Part shown: positions 7,030 to 16,417 of the stretch, in pieces | Numbering within the stretch: the stretch's first letter is position 1 | How the letters are laid out: each line of letters opens with the position of its first letter | Source: Mesorhizobium sp. | Lineage (GTDB): Bacteria; Pseudomonadota; Alphaproteobacteria; Rhizobiales; Rhizobiaceae | NCBI RefSeq assembly: GCF_016793485.1 | Contig: NZ_JAEULZ010000001.1 | Span: forward strand, 558,001 to 622,000 | Direction of reading: 5' to 3' | DNA: 64,000 nt | Notes under the pieces: model-generated | The model's input: only the letters and a program-made list of their open reading frames with translations | Databases searched by the model: none | Told to the model about the DNA's origin: nothing | Translations under genes and position numbers: made by a program

Positions 7030-8495
7030 CACGCGCCATCATGCTCCAGGGCACAGGCTCGGATGTCGGCAAGACAGTGCTTGTCGCCGGCCTTTGCCGT
7101 GTCGCGCGCAATCGAGGCATGAACGTGCGACCGTTCAAGCCGCAGAATATGTCGAACAACGCCGCCGTCGCCGACATTCCCGGTGAGATGGGCGGCGGTG
7201 AGATCGGCCGTGCCCAGTGGTTGCAAGCGATCGCCTGCGGCGTCGCCCCCTCCATCCACATGAACCCGATCCTGCTGAAGCCGCAGAGCGATGTCGGCAG
7301 CCAGATCATCGTGCAGGGCAGGGTGTTCGGGCAGGCAAAGGCGCGCGACTACCAGTTGCTCAAGCCGCGCCTCCTGGAAGCCGTCCTCGATTCCTGGAAC
7401 AAGGTCGGGGAGGGGGCGGATATCGTCATCGTGGAGGGCGCAGGCTCGCCGGCCGAGATCAACCTGCGCCCGCGCGACATCGCGAACATGGGTTTTGCGA
7501 CCGCCGCCGACGTTCCCGTCATCCTCGTCGGCGATATCGACCGCGGCGGCGTCATCGCCTCGCTCGCCGGCACGCATGTCATCCTGTCGGAGGAAGACCG
7601 CCGCATGATCGTCGGCTACCTCATCAACAAGTTTCGCGGCGACGCCTCGCTGTTCGACGATGGGATCGACGCGATCCACAAATTCACGGGATGGCGGTGC
7701 TTCGGCGTCGTGCCTTGGCTGCATGCCGCCGCCATGCTGCCGTCGGAGGATTCCGTCGTGCTGGAGCGGCTTGCGTCCGGCAGCCCGCGTCCGCTCAAGA
7801 TCGCCGTGCCGATGCTGTCGCGCATCGCCAATTTCGATGATCTCGATCCTTTCAAGGCCGAACCGCAGGTCGAGCTGGTCTTTGTCGCCCCCGGTCACCG
7901 ACTGCCTGACGATGCCGGCCTCGTCGTGATCCCCGGCTCCAAGTCCACCATCGCCGACCTGATCGACTTCCGCCGCAACGGCTGGGATGCCGATCTGGCG
8001 GCCCATCGCAGGCGGGGCGGACATGTCGTTGGCATCTGCGGCGGCTACCAGATGCTCGGCCGCGTGGTGCGCGATCCACATGGCATCGAGGGGAGCGTCA
8101 AGGAGACCGAGGGTCTTGGCCTGCTCGATGTCGAGACCGTCATGGAGCCCGAGAAGACCGTGCGCAACGTCGAGGCGCGTTCCCTGACCTACGACGCGCC
8201 GCTGTCGGGCTACGAAATCCATCTCGGCCGCACCACCGGCCCTGACTGCCTGCGCCCGACCGTCGTCATCAACGGCATTGAGGACGGCGCGACCTCGTCG
8301 GACGGCAAGGTGTCAGGCACCTATCTGCATGGGCTTTTCGGGGCTGACACGTTCCGTGGAAGGTTTCTGGAGAGCCTCGGCGTCAGGGGCGGCGGGCTGG
8401 ATTACCGTGCCGAGGTCGAGCGCGCGCTTGACGAACTGGCGTCGCATCTCGAACGCCATCTCGACTGCGACGTCATCTTCGCTGCTGCCCGCTGA
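7026..8495 (+). CDS. cobQ: Cobyric acid synthase
   Basis: 489 residues, the usual length. It amidates four carboxylates of adenosylcobyrinic acid a,c-diamide using glutamine and ATP during cobalamin synthesis. The N-terminus has the dethiobiotin-synthetase-like P-loop MLQGTGSDVGKTVL and the KPQNMSNNA signature; the C-terminal class I glutaminase-like domain has the nucleophile in GICGGYQMLG and a final His in TYLHGLFG. The start ATG overlaps the stop of the cupin gene. No other cob genes are in the window, so this is a detached pathway member. NrdJ (43559-47350) is one B12 consumer nearby. Confidence 0.95.
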   Translation: MTRAIMLQGTGSDVGKTVLVAGLCRVARNRGMNVRPFKPQNMSNNAAVADIPGEMGGGEIGRAQWLQAIACGVAPSIHMNPILLKPQSDVGSQIIVQGRVFGQAKARDYQLLKPRLLEAVLDSWNKVGEGADIVIVEGAGSPAEINLRPRDIANMGFATAADVPVILVGDIDRGGVIASLAGTHVILSEEDRRMIVGYLINKFRGDASLFDDGIDAIHKFTGWRCFGVVPWLHAAAMLPSEDSVVLERLASGSPRPLKIAVPMLSRIANFDDLDPFKAEPQVELVFVAPGHRLPDDAGLVVIPGSKSTIADLIDFRRNGWDADLAAHRRRGGHVVGICGGYQMLGRVVRDPHGIEGSVKETEGLGLLDVETVMEPEKTVRNVEARSLTYDAPLSGYEIHLGRTTGPDCLRPTVVINGIEDGATSSDGKVSGTYLHGLFGADTFRGRFLESLGVRGGGLDYRAEVERALDELASHLERHLDCDVIFAAAR

Positions 8496-8538
8496 CACGT
8501 TCTCCCGGGAGGCGCGTCGAATCGGCTATATCCTGACA

Positions 8539-9198
8539 ATGGCCGAAGTTTCTCTCTACGCCCCGGTAAAGAAGTTCCTGGAAAGCCTCGATTTCGTCGT
8601 GAAGGGCGAGATCGGCAACTGCGATATCGTCGGCCTGCGTGAAGGCGAGCCGCCGGTCGTCGTCATCTGCGAGCTGAAAATGCAGTTCAACCTGGAACTC
8701 ATCTTGCAGGCCGTCGACCGGGCCAGCGCCTCTGACGAGGTGTGGCTGGCAGCCGCCATGTCGGCGCGCGGCAAGGGTCGGGAATCCGACAGCCGGTTTC
8801 GCGCGCTCTGCCGGCGTCTGGGTTTCGGGCTGATCGGGGTCACCTCGCGCGGCGCGGTCGAACTCCTGCTCAGCCCCGCTGCACCGGCTCCGAGGCGCGA
8901 TCCGAGGAAGCGGTCGAGGCTGATCGAGGAGCATCGGCGCAGGCGCGGCGATCCGGCTGTCGGCGGCAGCACGCGTTCCCCCGTCATGACAGCCTACCGG
9001 CAGGACGCGCTCACCTGCGCTGCGGCGATGGCGCAAGGCCCGCGGCGTCCGCGCGACCTTGCTACCCTGACGCCGCGCGCCGGCAAGATCATGCTGGACA
9101 ATGTCTACGGCTGGTTCGAGCGAGCCGAGCGCGGTGTCTATGTACTCACCGATGCCGGCCATGCCGCGCTGGTGCGCTGGCCGCAGGCGGAGGCCTAG
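8539..9198 (+). CDS. DUF2161 family protein (restriction-like nuclease fold)
   Basis: A 219-residue protein matching the DUF2161 family. The N-terminal half has a PD-(D/E)xK-like arrangement: D and E/K in GNCDIVGLREGEPPVVVICELK, with the ELK forming the last strand motif. The C-terminal half is a basic, winged-helix-like region (TLTPRAGKIMLDNVYGWFERAERGVYVLT). Activity is not established for the family. It starts 43 bases after cobQ and may be transcribed with it. Confidence 0.75.
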   Translation: MAEVSLYAPVKKFLESLDFVVKGEIGNCDIVGLREGEPPVVVICELKMQFNLELILQAVDRASASDEVWLAAAMSARGKGRESDSRFRALCRRLGFGLIGVTSRGAVELLLSPAAPAPRRDPRKRSRLIEEHRRRRGDPAVGGSTRSPVMTAYRQDALTCAAAMAQGPRRPRDLATLTPRAGKIMLDNVYGWFERAERGVYVLTDAGHAALVRWPQAEA

Positions 9199-9596
9199 CC
9201 GTTCTCCTCATACCACTTGACGATGGCAGGCATGTTCTTCTCGAACCCGCCCGGAATGAAGACGTTGAACAGTGCGGCGTGCGTTTCAGACCGGTTGGCG
9301 AAGTCGTGCGTCACGCCGGCTGGGACCACGATCACGCTGCCCGCCGGAGCCTCGACCCATGTGTCACCGACCAGCACCGACATTGTTCCCTCGACGATGC
9401 GGAAAATCTCGTCATTGGCCTCGTGCGAATGCGCGCCGGGCCCTTCGCTCATCGGCTCCAGCCGCCATTCGGATATGGAATAGGCGTCGCCGGCCTCGGC
9501 CTCGTCGGCCTGAAAGGTGGCCAGCATCGTCGGCAAGCGGTATGAGCGGCCCTGTCCCGGCAGGCAGACGACAGGCGTACGCGATCTGGTTTGCAT
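9195..9596 (-). CDS. Small cupin-domain protein
   Basis: A 133-residue single-domain cupin. Motif 1 appears as GAHSHEANDEIFRIVEG (two His and a Glu as metal ligands) and motif 2 as AGSVIVVPAGVTHDFAN. The substrate is unknown; similar proteins include sugar isomerase-like and oxidoreductase cupins. It is convergent with the DUF2161 gene, overlapping it by 4 bases. Confidence 0.8.
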   Translation of the reverse strand: MQTRSRTPVVCLPGQGRSYRLPTMLATFQADEAEAGDAYSISEWRLEPMSEGPGAHSHEANDEIFRIVEGTMSVLVGDTWVEAPAGSVIVVPAGVTHDFANRSETHAALFNVFIPGGFEKNMPAIVKWYEENG

Positions 9597-9617
9597 GGCT
9601 CGTCCTCCATCAAATCC

Positions 9618-9653
9618 AAAAAGAAAAGCGCCCGGCCGAGGGACCGGGCGCCT
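9618..9653 (-). terminator. Terminator of the TSUP transporter gene
   Basis: On the minus strand GGCGCCCGGTCCC-loop-GGCCGGGCGC is followed by TTTTCTTTTT. It lies about 75 bases past the stop of the 9728-10513 gene. Confidence 0.8.
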
Positions 9654-9727
9654 CCGTTGCCTGAGCTACCCTGAACCCCCAGGGCTCAGCTGACGATTCG
9701 CGTTTGGTGATTCTACGAGGCTTTGGT

Positions 9728-10513
9728 TCAAACGCCAAGCATGGCGCGCAGCGGGTGCGCGGGGTCGGCGAGCAGCCTGAGCGCCATGGCGACGCAGACG
9801 ATGACAAGCAGGGGCTTGATCAGCCTGGCTCCGTTCTTCAGCGCCAGCGCGGCGCCGAGCCGCGCACCCGCGAACTGGGCCACGCCCATGATCAGCCCGA
9901 TCTTCCACGACACCACGCCGACCGCCGCGAAGGCGGCGAAACCGCCGAGATTGGTCGCGAAGTTCAAAAGCTTGGTGTGCGCTGTCGCTTTCAGCAGGCC
10001 GTAGCCCGCCAGCGATACGAAGGCGAGCATCAGGAAGGAGCCGGTGCCCGGACCAAACACGCCGTCATAGAAGCCGATCAGCGGGACGATCGCCAGCCCG
10101 AATGCAGTCGGGCCGATCCGGCGCGCCCGGTCCACATCGTCCAAATTGGGTTTCAGCGCGAAATAAAGTGCGATGGCGACCAGCACGACGGGCAGGGCGA
10201 TCCGCAGCGCGTCTCCCGGGATTGACGTTGCAACCAGCGCGCCGATGGCCGAGGCCGCGAAACCGAGCGCCGCCCACGGCAATTGCTGGCGCACGTCCAC
10301 CTTGCCCTGCCGCGCATAATGAAGCGCGGCCGAACCCGTGCCGAACAGGCCCTGCAGCTTGTTGGTTCCGAGCGTCTCGGCGGGCGAGAAGCCGGCCAGA
10401 AGCAGCGCCGGTATGGCGATCAGCCCGCCACCGCCTGCGATCGAATCGATGAAGCCTGCCACGAATGCGGCGAGTGCAAGCAGGAGGATGACGTGGGTGG
10501 CGAGATCGGACAT
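9728..10513 (-). CDS. TauE/SafE (TSUP) family membrane permease
   Basis: A 261-residue integral membrane protein with about eight hydrophobic segments. The hallmark GFIDSIAGGGGLI in the first segment and the repeated GFYDGVFGPGTGSF in the second half are the two inverted TSUP repeats. The family exports or imports sulfite, sulfonates and related anions. Its substrate here is unknown; the neighbours do not help. Confidence 0.88.
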   Translation of the reverse strand: MSDLATHVILLLALAAFVAGFIDSIAGGGGLIAIPALLLAGFSPAETLGTNKLQGLFGTGSAALHYARQGKVDVRQQLPWAALGFAASAIGALVATSIPGDALRIALPVVLVAIALYFALKPNLDDVDRARRIGPTAFGLAIVPLIGFYDGVFGPGTGSFLMLAFVSLAGYGLLKATAHTKLLNFATNLGGFAAFAAVGVVSWKIGLIMGVAQFAGARLGAALALKNGARLIKPLLVIVCVAMALRLLADPAHPLRAMLGV

Positions 10514-10611
10514 TGGTGGGGCAGGGACGCGGGCAGGGCATCAATGCCCGGAAATTACGGCGCTTCGACCACATGAGGACCACTTGCGCAAGCCGCATTT
10601 CCCGCTAGCGT

Positions 10612-11082
10612 ATGCGCATGTCTGATGAAGGTCACAGGTCGGGGATGTCGATGGCCAAGGGGTTGCTTGCCCAGATACGCGGGATTTTCGAGGGCGATCC
10701 GGGCGTCCGCAAGGTCGCCGACGACCCGGTGCTGTCGGCCGAACTGCTGCTGCTTTTCCGCATGATCCTCGCTGACGGGCAGGTTTCCGACGCCGAGATG
10801 GCGGTCTTCCGCCGCATCTGCAAGGATTCCTTCGGAATCGGCGAAGAGAGCATGCAGGGGGTCATCGATTACCTGAACGACTTCGGCTACGAGACCAACG
10901 GTGCGCAGGCGATCGACATGTTCAGGGAACTCGATGTCGACCGCCGCAAGGAACTTGCCCGCCACATGGCCGAGATCGCCAAGGCCGACAGCAATCTCGC
11001 TGAAAACGAGGTGCGCCTGCTTCGCCGCACGCTCGATCTGCTCGGCATTTCCCCGGTGGACGTGGTCAAGCCTGCGAGTTGA
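10612..11082 (+). CDS. TerB-like cytoplasmic protein
   Basis: A 156-residue all-helical protein with the TerB signature acidic sites: LLLFRMILADGQVSDAEM near residue 45 and HMAEIAKADSNLAENEV near residue 125, both D-x-x-x-x-x-E-type metal-binding turns. TerB-like domains are linked to tellurite resistance and membrane stress, but stand-alone copies have no defined role. Several in-frame starts exist (10612, 10618, 10651); the last has the best SD-like upstream sequence. Confidence 0.8.
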   Translation: MRMSDEGHRSGMSMAKGLLAQIRGIFEGDPGVRKVADDPVLSAELLLLFRMILADGQVSDAEMAVFRRICKDSFGIGEESMQGVIDYLNDFGYETNGAQAIDMFRELDVDRRKELARHMAEIAKADSNLAENEVRLLRRTLDLLGISPVDVVKPAS

Positions 11083-11091
11083 ACGGCCGCC

Positions 11092-11886
11092 TCAAGCGGC
11101 TTCCAGCTTCAGCTCCACAGCCACCGGAACATGGTCCGATGGCTTCTCCCAGGCGCGCACATGCTTGTCTATGGAGGTTGACGCCAGCAGGTTGGCAGCC
11201 TCCGGCGACAGCATCAAATGGTCGATGCGGATGCCGTTGTCCTTCTGCCACGCGCCGGCCTGGTAGTCCCAGAACGTATAGACGCCGCCCGCCTCGGTCG
11301 TGGCGCGGACGGCTTCCGTGAAGCCGATATTTTCCAGCCGCCGAAACGCCTGCCGCGTGACCGGCTGGAACAGTGCGTCGTTCACCCAGTTCTCTGGAAA
11401 CCGCGCATCGATCGGCTCGGGGATGACGTTATAGTCGCCGGTCAGCACCAGCGGCTCTTCCAGTTCTAGCCTGTCCTTCGCCCAGCGCTCCAGCCGCGCC
11501 ATCCAGGCCAGCTTGTAGGGAAATTTCACGGGGTCGTCGGCCGGATTCCCGTTCGGCAGGTAGAGAGACACGACCCGCAGCGAGCCCTTCGCCGTCGAGA
11601 ACACGCCCTCGATGAACCGCGCATGGTCGTCGCTGTCATCCCCCGGCAGGCCACGATTGACCTCGTCGAAGCGCAGCTTCGACAGGATCGCCACGCCGTT
11701 GAAGCCTTTCTGGCCATGTGTCTCGACATGATAGCCGAGCGCCTCCACCTCAAGCCGGGGGAAACCCTCATCCACCGTCTTGATTTCCTGCAGGCAGACA
11801 ATGTCCGGGTTCGCCTCCTGCAGCCAGTGCAGCAGGTTGCCGATGCGGGCGCGCACGCCGTTGATGTTCCAGGTCACGATCTTCAT
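11092..11886 (-). CDS. xthA: Exodeoxyribonuclease III (AP endonuclease)
   Basis: A 264-residue member of the exonuclease-endonuclease-phosphatase family, used in base excision repair at abasic sites. Motifs: MKIVTWNINGVRAR with catalytic Asn, CLQEIKT (metal Glu), SLYLPNG, LTGDYNV (Asp/Asn) and the final PSDHVPV with catalytic His. The length is normal. It is convergent with the TerB gene. Confidence 0.93.
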   Translation of the reverse strand: MKIVTWNINGVRARIGNLLHWLQEANPDIVCLQEIKTVDEGFPRLEVEALGYHVETHGQKGFNGVAILSKLRFDEVNRGLPGDDSDDHARFIEGVFSTAKGSLRVVSLYLPNGNPADDPVKFPYKLAWMARLERWAKDRLELEEPLVLTGDYNVIPEPIDARFPENWVNDALFQPVTRQAFRRLENIGFTEAVRATTEAGGVYTFWDYQAGAWQKDNGIRIDHLMLSPEAANLLASTSIDKHVRAWEKPSDHVPVAVELKLEAA

Positions 11887-12108
11887 GTGGGGATGGTTAG
11901 CATGAAGAAGCGTTGCCGTTCATCCCCAAAACAGGCGTCTGGCTTCTTTGCTGACATGCCGTCGCGAACGGCCACCTCGCCCCCGCTTCGCAGGGGCGAG
12001 GTGGGAGCCCTTCCGACCAAACGCCGCCGCCGCTGCTTACTCCCCCACCTTGCATCCTTCCCCCACTCGGTTTAGGCCCTGTCCGCCTTACAGAGAACGG
12101 TTTCAGCC
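11887..12108. other. Intergenic region between divergent xthA and serS
   Basis: About 220 bases. It holds a GC-rich hairpin, CACCTCGCCCC-loop-GGGGCGAGGTG at about 11980-12012, and presumably both promoters. No small gene was seen. Confidence 0.5.
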
Positions 12109-13413
12109 ATGCTCGACATCAAATGGATTCGCGAAAACCCGCAGGCGCTCGCCGAGGCGCTGGTGAAGCGGCAATGGTCCGCCGAGAAGGCGCAGTCGAC
12201 CGTCGATGACGTGATCGCGAGGGACGAGGCGCGCCGCGCCCATCTGGGCGGCCTGCAGGAGCGGCAGGAACGCCGCAATTCCGCCTCCAAGGAAATCGGC
12301 AACGCCATGCGCTCCGGCGACATGGCCAAGGCCGAGGAACTGAAGGGCGAGGTGTCGGCGATCAAGGAATGGCTGGCCGGCGCAGAAGCCATGGAGCGCG
12401 AACTGGACAATGCGCTCGAGGATGCGCTTGCCGTGCTGCCAAACGTGCCGCATGCCGACGTTCCCGTCGGCGCTGACGAACATGATAACGTCGAGGTCCG
12501 CAAAGTTGGTGAGCCGCGACCGCATTTCAACTGGACGCGCGAGCACTACGAGATCGGCGAAAGCCTCGGCATGATGGATTTCGAGCGTGCCGCAAAGCTT
12601 TCGGGCGCGCGCTTCACCGTGCTGAAGGGCCAGCTTGCCCGCCTAGAACGTGCGCTGGGCCAGTTCATGCTCGACCTCCACACGACGGAGCACGGCTATA
12701 CGGAGGTGATCCCGCCGCTGCTGGTGCGCGACGATGTTCTTTATGGCACGGGCCAGCTTCCGAAATTCGCGGAAGACCTGTTTTTCACGCCGCATGGCGA
12801 AAGCCGCCTCGGCCTCATCCCAACCTCGGAAGTCCCGCTGACCAACCTCGTCCGCGAGGAAATCACCGCGCACGAAAAACTGCCGCTGCGCTTCACCGCG
12901 CTCACGCCTTGCTTCCGCTCGGAAGCGGGCTCCGCCGGCCGCGACACGCGTGGCATGCTGCGCCAGCACCAGTTCTATAAGGTGGAGCTCGTCTCGATCA
13001 CCGACGCCGAGTCCTCGCGCGATGAACATGAGCGCATGACGCAATGCGCCGAAACCGTGCTGAAAAAGCTCGACCTGCCGTTCCGCACCGTCGCGCTCTG
13101 CACCGGCGATATGGGCTTTGGCGCGCAGAAGACCTATGACATCGAGGTCTGGCTGCCCGGCCAGAAGGCCTACCGCGAGATTTCGTCCTGCTCGGTCTGC
13201 GGCGACTTTCAGGCGCGCCGCATGAACGCCCGCTACCGCCCGCCGGAAGGCAAGGGCACCGCTTTCGTCCACACGCTGAACGGCTCCGGCGTCGCGGTGG
13301 GCCGTGCGCTCATCGCCGTCATGGAAAATTATCAGGAAGCCGACGGCGCCATAACCATTCCTGAAGTGCTGCGGCCCTATATGGGCGGCCTGACAAAGAT
13401 CGCAGTGCGATAG
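12109..13413 (+). CDS. serS: Seryl-tRNA synthetase
   Basis: A 434-residue class II synthetase that charges tRNA-Ser. The N-terminal helical arm (about residues 25-105) precedes the catalytic domain with motif 2 ([21 protein letters not shown]) and motif 3 ([20 protein letters not shown]). The length is standard. It is followed within 3 bases by surE, then pcm, an order conserved in Rhizobiales. Confidence 0.97.
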   Translation: MLDIKWIRENPQALAEALVKRQWSAEKAQSTVDDVIARDEARRAHLGGLQERQERRNSASKEIGNAMRSGDMAKAEELKGEVSAIKEWLAGAEAMERELDNALEDALAVLPNVPHADVPVGADEHDNVEVRKVGEPRPHFNWTREHYEIGESLGMMDFERAAKLSGARFTVLKGQLARLERALGQFMLDLHTTEHGYTEVIPPLLVRDDVLYGTGQLPKFAEDLFFTPHGESRLGLIPTSEVPLTNLVREEITAHEKLPLRFTALTPCFRSEAGSAGRDTRGMLRQHQFYKVELVSITDAESSRDEHERMTQCAETVLKKLDLPFRTVALCTGDMGFGAQKTYDIEVWLPGQKAYREISSCSVCGDFQARRMNARYRPPEGKGTAFVHTLNGSGVAVGRALIAVMENYQEADGAITIPEVLRPYMGGLTKIAVR

Positions 13414-13416
13414 ACA

Positions 13417-14175
13417 ATGCGAATTCTCATAACCAACGATGACGGTATCAACGCCGAAGGCATAGCTACCCTGGAGCGCGTGGCGCGCACATTGTCCGAC
13501 GATGTCTGGGTCGTCGCGCCGGAAGCCGACCAGTCCGGCTATTCCCATTCGCTGTCGCTTTCCGAGCCGCTCAGGCTGCGCAAGATTTCCGACAAGCATT
13601 TCGCCGTGCGCGGCACGCCGACCGACTGCGTCATCATGGGCGTGCGCCGCCTGCTGCCCGGACTGCCAGACCTCGTGCTCTCCGGCATCAATTCCGGCAC
13701 CAACATCGCCGACGACATCACCTATTCCGGCACGGTCGCCGGCGCGATGGAGGGTGCTATCCTTGGCATCCCGGCCTTCGCGCTCAGCCAGGCCTACAAT
13801 GTCGAGGGCGGCCAGCGCTTCGTTCCCTACGAGACCGCCGAGGCGCTTGCGCCCGACCTGATCCGCAAGCTGCTGGACGTCGACCTGCCGAGGGGCAGGT
13901 TCCTCAATCTCAATTTCCCGAGCTGCAAGCCGGAAGCCGTCGAGGGCGTTCGCGTCACAGGACAGGGCAAGGTCGGCTACAACATCGACATCGAGGAGCG
14001 CGCCGACGGTCGCGGCTTCCCGTACTACTGGCTCCGCTTCGGCCGCGACCTCGGCGATCTGCGCGACGGCACTGACATCCATGCGGTGAAGAACAATTTC
14101 GTCTCGGTGACGCCGCTGAAGTTCGATTTCACCGCGCACGAACTGCACGATCAACTCACCAAGGCGCTTGCATGA
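13417..14175 (+). CDS. surE: 5'/3'-nucleotidase SurE
   Basis: 252 residues. It is a metal-dependent phosphatase acting on nucleoside 5'- and 3'-monophosphates, linked to stationary-phase survival. The N-terminal metal site is [13 protein letters not shown], followed by the conserved [25 protein letters not shown] core. It sits 3 bases after serS, and its stop overlaps the pcm start, indicating one operon. Confidence 0.96.
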   Translation: MRILITNDDGINAEGIATLERVARTLSDDVWVVAPEADQSGYSHSLSLSEPLRLRKISDKHFAVRGTPTDCVIMGVRRLLPGLPDLVLSGINSGTNIADDITYSGTVAGAMEGAILGIPAFALSQAYNVEGGQRFVPYETAEALAPDLIRKLLDVDLPRGRFLNLNFPSCKPEAVEGVRVTGQGKVGYNIDIEERADGRGFPYYWLRFGRDLGDLRDGTDIHAVKNNFVSVTPLKFDFTAHELHDQLTKALA

Positions 14176-14840
14176 ACGACGCAGCCGCAACGGACACCCA
14201 GAGCCAGCGCGAGGCGTTTGCTTCGTTTCTTCTGCGCCTGCGCGGCAAGGGTATCGTCGCGAAGCCGCTCGTCTCCGCCTTTGAGGCCACGCCGCGTCAT
14301 CTTTTCGTTCCCGAGCGCTGGCAGTCGGTCGCCTGGAGCGAGGGCATGATCCCGATCGAGTGCGGCGAGGCGATCGAGGGCCCCGACTTGCAGGCGCAGG
14401 TGATCGCGTCGCTTGCGATCGAGCCGGGCCACCGCGTGCTGGAAGTCGGCACCGGGTCGGGCTTCACCGCTGCCGTCATGTCGCGACTGGCGGCGCGTGT
14501 CCTGACGCTCGATCGCTACAAGACTCTGACAAACTTGGCGCGCCAGCGCTTCGAATCCCTGGGGATCACGAATGCCTTTGCGCGCCAGGCCGATGGTTTG
14601 CAGGGCCTGGCGTCGGAAGGTCCCTTTGACCGCATCGTTGTCTGGGCGGCCTTCGACAGCCTGCCACGCAATTTTGCCGAGCAGCTTGCCTCCAATGGCG
14701 TGATGATCGCGCCGATCGGGCCCGAAGAGCAGCCGCAGACGCTCGCCAAGCTGACCAAGATGGGCAGCCGTTTCGAGCGCGAGGACGTCGGAACCGTGCG
14801 GCTGCAGCCCATCATGCGCGGTCTCGCCGCGGCGATTTGA
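14172..14840 (+). CDS. pcm: Protein-L-isoaspartate O-methyltransferase
   Basis: 222 residues. It methylates isoaspartyl residues in aged proteins with S-adenosylmethionine. The SAM-binding loop is [18 protein letters not shown], preceded by ISxPxx-like IECGEAI and [10 protein letters not shown], and followed by GVMIAPIG. The surE-pcm pairing is a widespread repair/survival unit. The ATG overlaps the surE stop. Confidence 0.94.
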   Translation: MNDAAATDTQSQREAFASFLLRLRGKGIVAKPLVSAFEATPRHLFVPERWQSVAWSEGMIPIECGEAIEGPDLQAQVIASLAIEPGHRVLEVGTGSGFTAAVMSRLAARVLTLDRYKTLTNLARQRFESLGITNAFARQADGLQGLASEGPFDRIVVWAAFDSLPRNFAEQLASNGVMIAPIGPEEQPQTLAKLTKMGSRFEREDVGTVRLQPIMRGLAAAI

Positions 14841-14946
14841 GCAAAGACTGAATAAATTCCGCTTCAAATGAGAAGGGTTTAACCGGACGGTAAGATTAAC
14901 GCGCTTTTATTGAGTCAGTTGTGTTCGAGTGTGCGCGGGTTTTGCC

Positions 14947-16278
14947 ATGCAGGTCAGGGTTTTGAAGCGTAACGGGCTGAGGCTGTCGCAGGGGGTGGCG
15001 GTTCTCCTCCTGGCGGGTATTTCCGCAGGGTGCTCTTCCGCCCGGTTCGGCGGAACCGACGATTTCATGACCGCCTCCACCACGCCCAACCAGCGCGAGA
15101 TCATCCGCCCGAGCGGCGATACCGGCGCTCAGCCCGCAGGCAACTACGACAATCAGGGCTATATCGGCTCGCAGGCGGCTCCAGCCAGCGGCGGCGTCAC
15201 GCGCAGCGAACTTGCTCCTGTGTCCAACGCTTCCAGCGCTCCGGCCCCGCAGCCAACCCAGACCGCGTCCATCCCGCTTGCCGAAACGGCCGGCGGCACC
15301 ATGGCGCAGCAGCAGGCCAGCGTGAACGGCAACGAAGCAGGGACTCGCGTCACCGTCCAGGCGGGCGACACGGTCTACGGCCTTGCCCGCCGCTACGGCG
15401 TTCCGGCCGACACGATCATGCGCGCCAACAACATGTCGCCGTCGGACAATCTCCGCTCCGGGTCGAAGATCCTGATCCCGGGCACTTCCTCCGAGATCGC
15501 AACCCAGACGGCCTCGGTTGCCACGACCAAAGCTGCGGAAACCGCGAAGACCGTGGCCGCCGGCACCTACAAGGTGCAGGAGGGCGACACCGTCTCGCGC
15601 ATCGCCAGCAGGACGGGTGCGAGCGTGACCGCCATCAAGCAGGCCAACGGTCTGTCGGACGGCGCTATCCGCATCGGCCAGACGCTGAAGATTCCGGGCT
15701 CGGGCGGTTCCACGCAGGTTGCCTCCGCAGCACCGGCCACGCCGGTCAAGACCGACGCCGCGCCTGCTGCCACGAAAACCGCTGCTGCGCCCGCGCCGGC
15801 GCCCAAGCAGCCTGAGAAGAGCGAGCAGGTCGCCGCCTACACGCCGCCCAAGAAGACCGAGAAGGTCATCGACGAGGCGAGCGAGACCGCCCCTGATGCG
15901 ACCGGCATCGGCCGCATGCGTTGGCCGGTTCGTGGCCGCGTGATTTCGCAGTTCGGCAAGGGCGGCGGCAAGACGAGCGATGGCATCGACATCTCGGTGC
16001 CGGAAGGCACTTCGGTCAAGGCGGCCGAGAACGGCGTCGTCATCTACGCCGGCGACGGCCTCAAGGAATTCGGCAACACCGTTCTGGTACGCCACGAGGA
16101 TGGGCTCGTGACCGTGTACGGCCACGCCAGCAACCTCAAGGTCCAGCGCGGCGACAAGGTCAAGCGCGGCCAGGAGATTGCGGTCTCCGGTATGAGCGGC
16201 CAGACAGATGCGCCGAAGCTCCACTTCGAGGTCCGCAAGAACTCCGCACCGGTCGATCCTGCCGCCTATCTGGAATAA
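14947..16278 (+). CDS. LysM/LytM lipoprotein of the NlpD type (amidase-activator-like)
   Basis: A 443-residue envelope protein. A lipoprotein-type signal peptide ends at AGISAGC. Two LysM peptidoglycan-binding repeats follow (RVTVQAGDTVYGLARRYG near residue 135 and YKVQEGDTVSRIASRTG near residue 210), then a Pro/Ala-rich linker and a C-terminal M23/LytM domain. The usual HxGxD metal motif reads SDGIDIS, so the first zinc ligand is lost, as in E. coli NlpD, which activates an amidase rather than cutting itself. The role in cell separation is inferred. ATG 14947 gives the lipoprotein signal; an in-frame GTG lies at 14929. Confidence 0.85.
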   Translation: MQVRVLKRNGLRLSQGVAVLLLAGISAGCSSARFGGTDDFMTASTTPNQREIIRPSGDTGAQPAGNYDNQGYIGSQAAPASGGVTRSELAPVSNASSAPAPQPTQTASIPLAETAGGTMAQQQASVNGNEAGTRVTVQAGDTVYGLARRYGVPADTIMRANNMSPSDNLRSGSKILIPGTSSEIATQTASVATTKAAETAKTVAAGTYKVQEGDTVSRIASRTGASVTAIKQANGLSDGAIRIGQTLKIPGSGGSTQVASAAPATPVKTDAAPAATKTAAAPAPAPKQPEKSEQVAAYTPPKKTEKVIDEASETAPDATGIGRMRWPVRGRVISQFGKGGGKTSDGIDISVPEGTSVKAAENGVVIYAGDGLKEFGNTVLVRHEDGLVTVYGHASNLKVQRGDKVKRGQEIAVSGMSGQTDAPKLHFEVRKNSAPVDPAAYLE

Positions 16279-16330
16279 AAGACCAGAAAAATCGCGCGGG
16301 CCGCCTGACCTCCAGTCTGGCCCGCACCTT

Positions 16331-16361
16331 ACGCCCGCCCGCAAGGGCGGGCATTTTCGTT
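16331..16361 (+). terminator. Terminator after the serS-surE-pcm-NlpD cluster
   Basis: CGCCCGCCC-GCAA-GGGCGGGC followed by ATTTTCGTT. It lies between the plus-strand lipoprotein gene and the convergent minus-strand ABC importer operon. Confidence 0.75.
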
Positions 16362-16417
16362 CACGGGCATCCTGACGGATTTATTATGGCCGCATGTTCG
16401 CGAGTCATTTGAATCCC

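Noticed and set aside
12643-14190. 515-codon minus-strand frame over serS and surE
   Set aside because: It spans two well-defined genes in the opposite strand and has no domain pattern.
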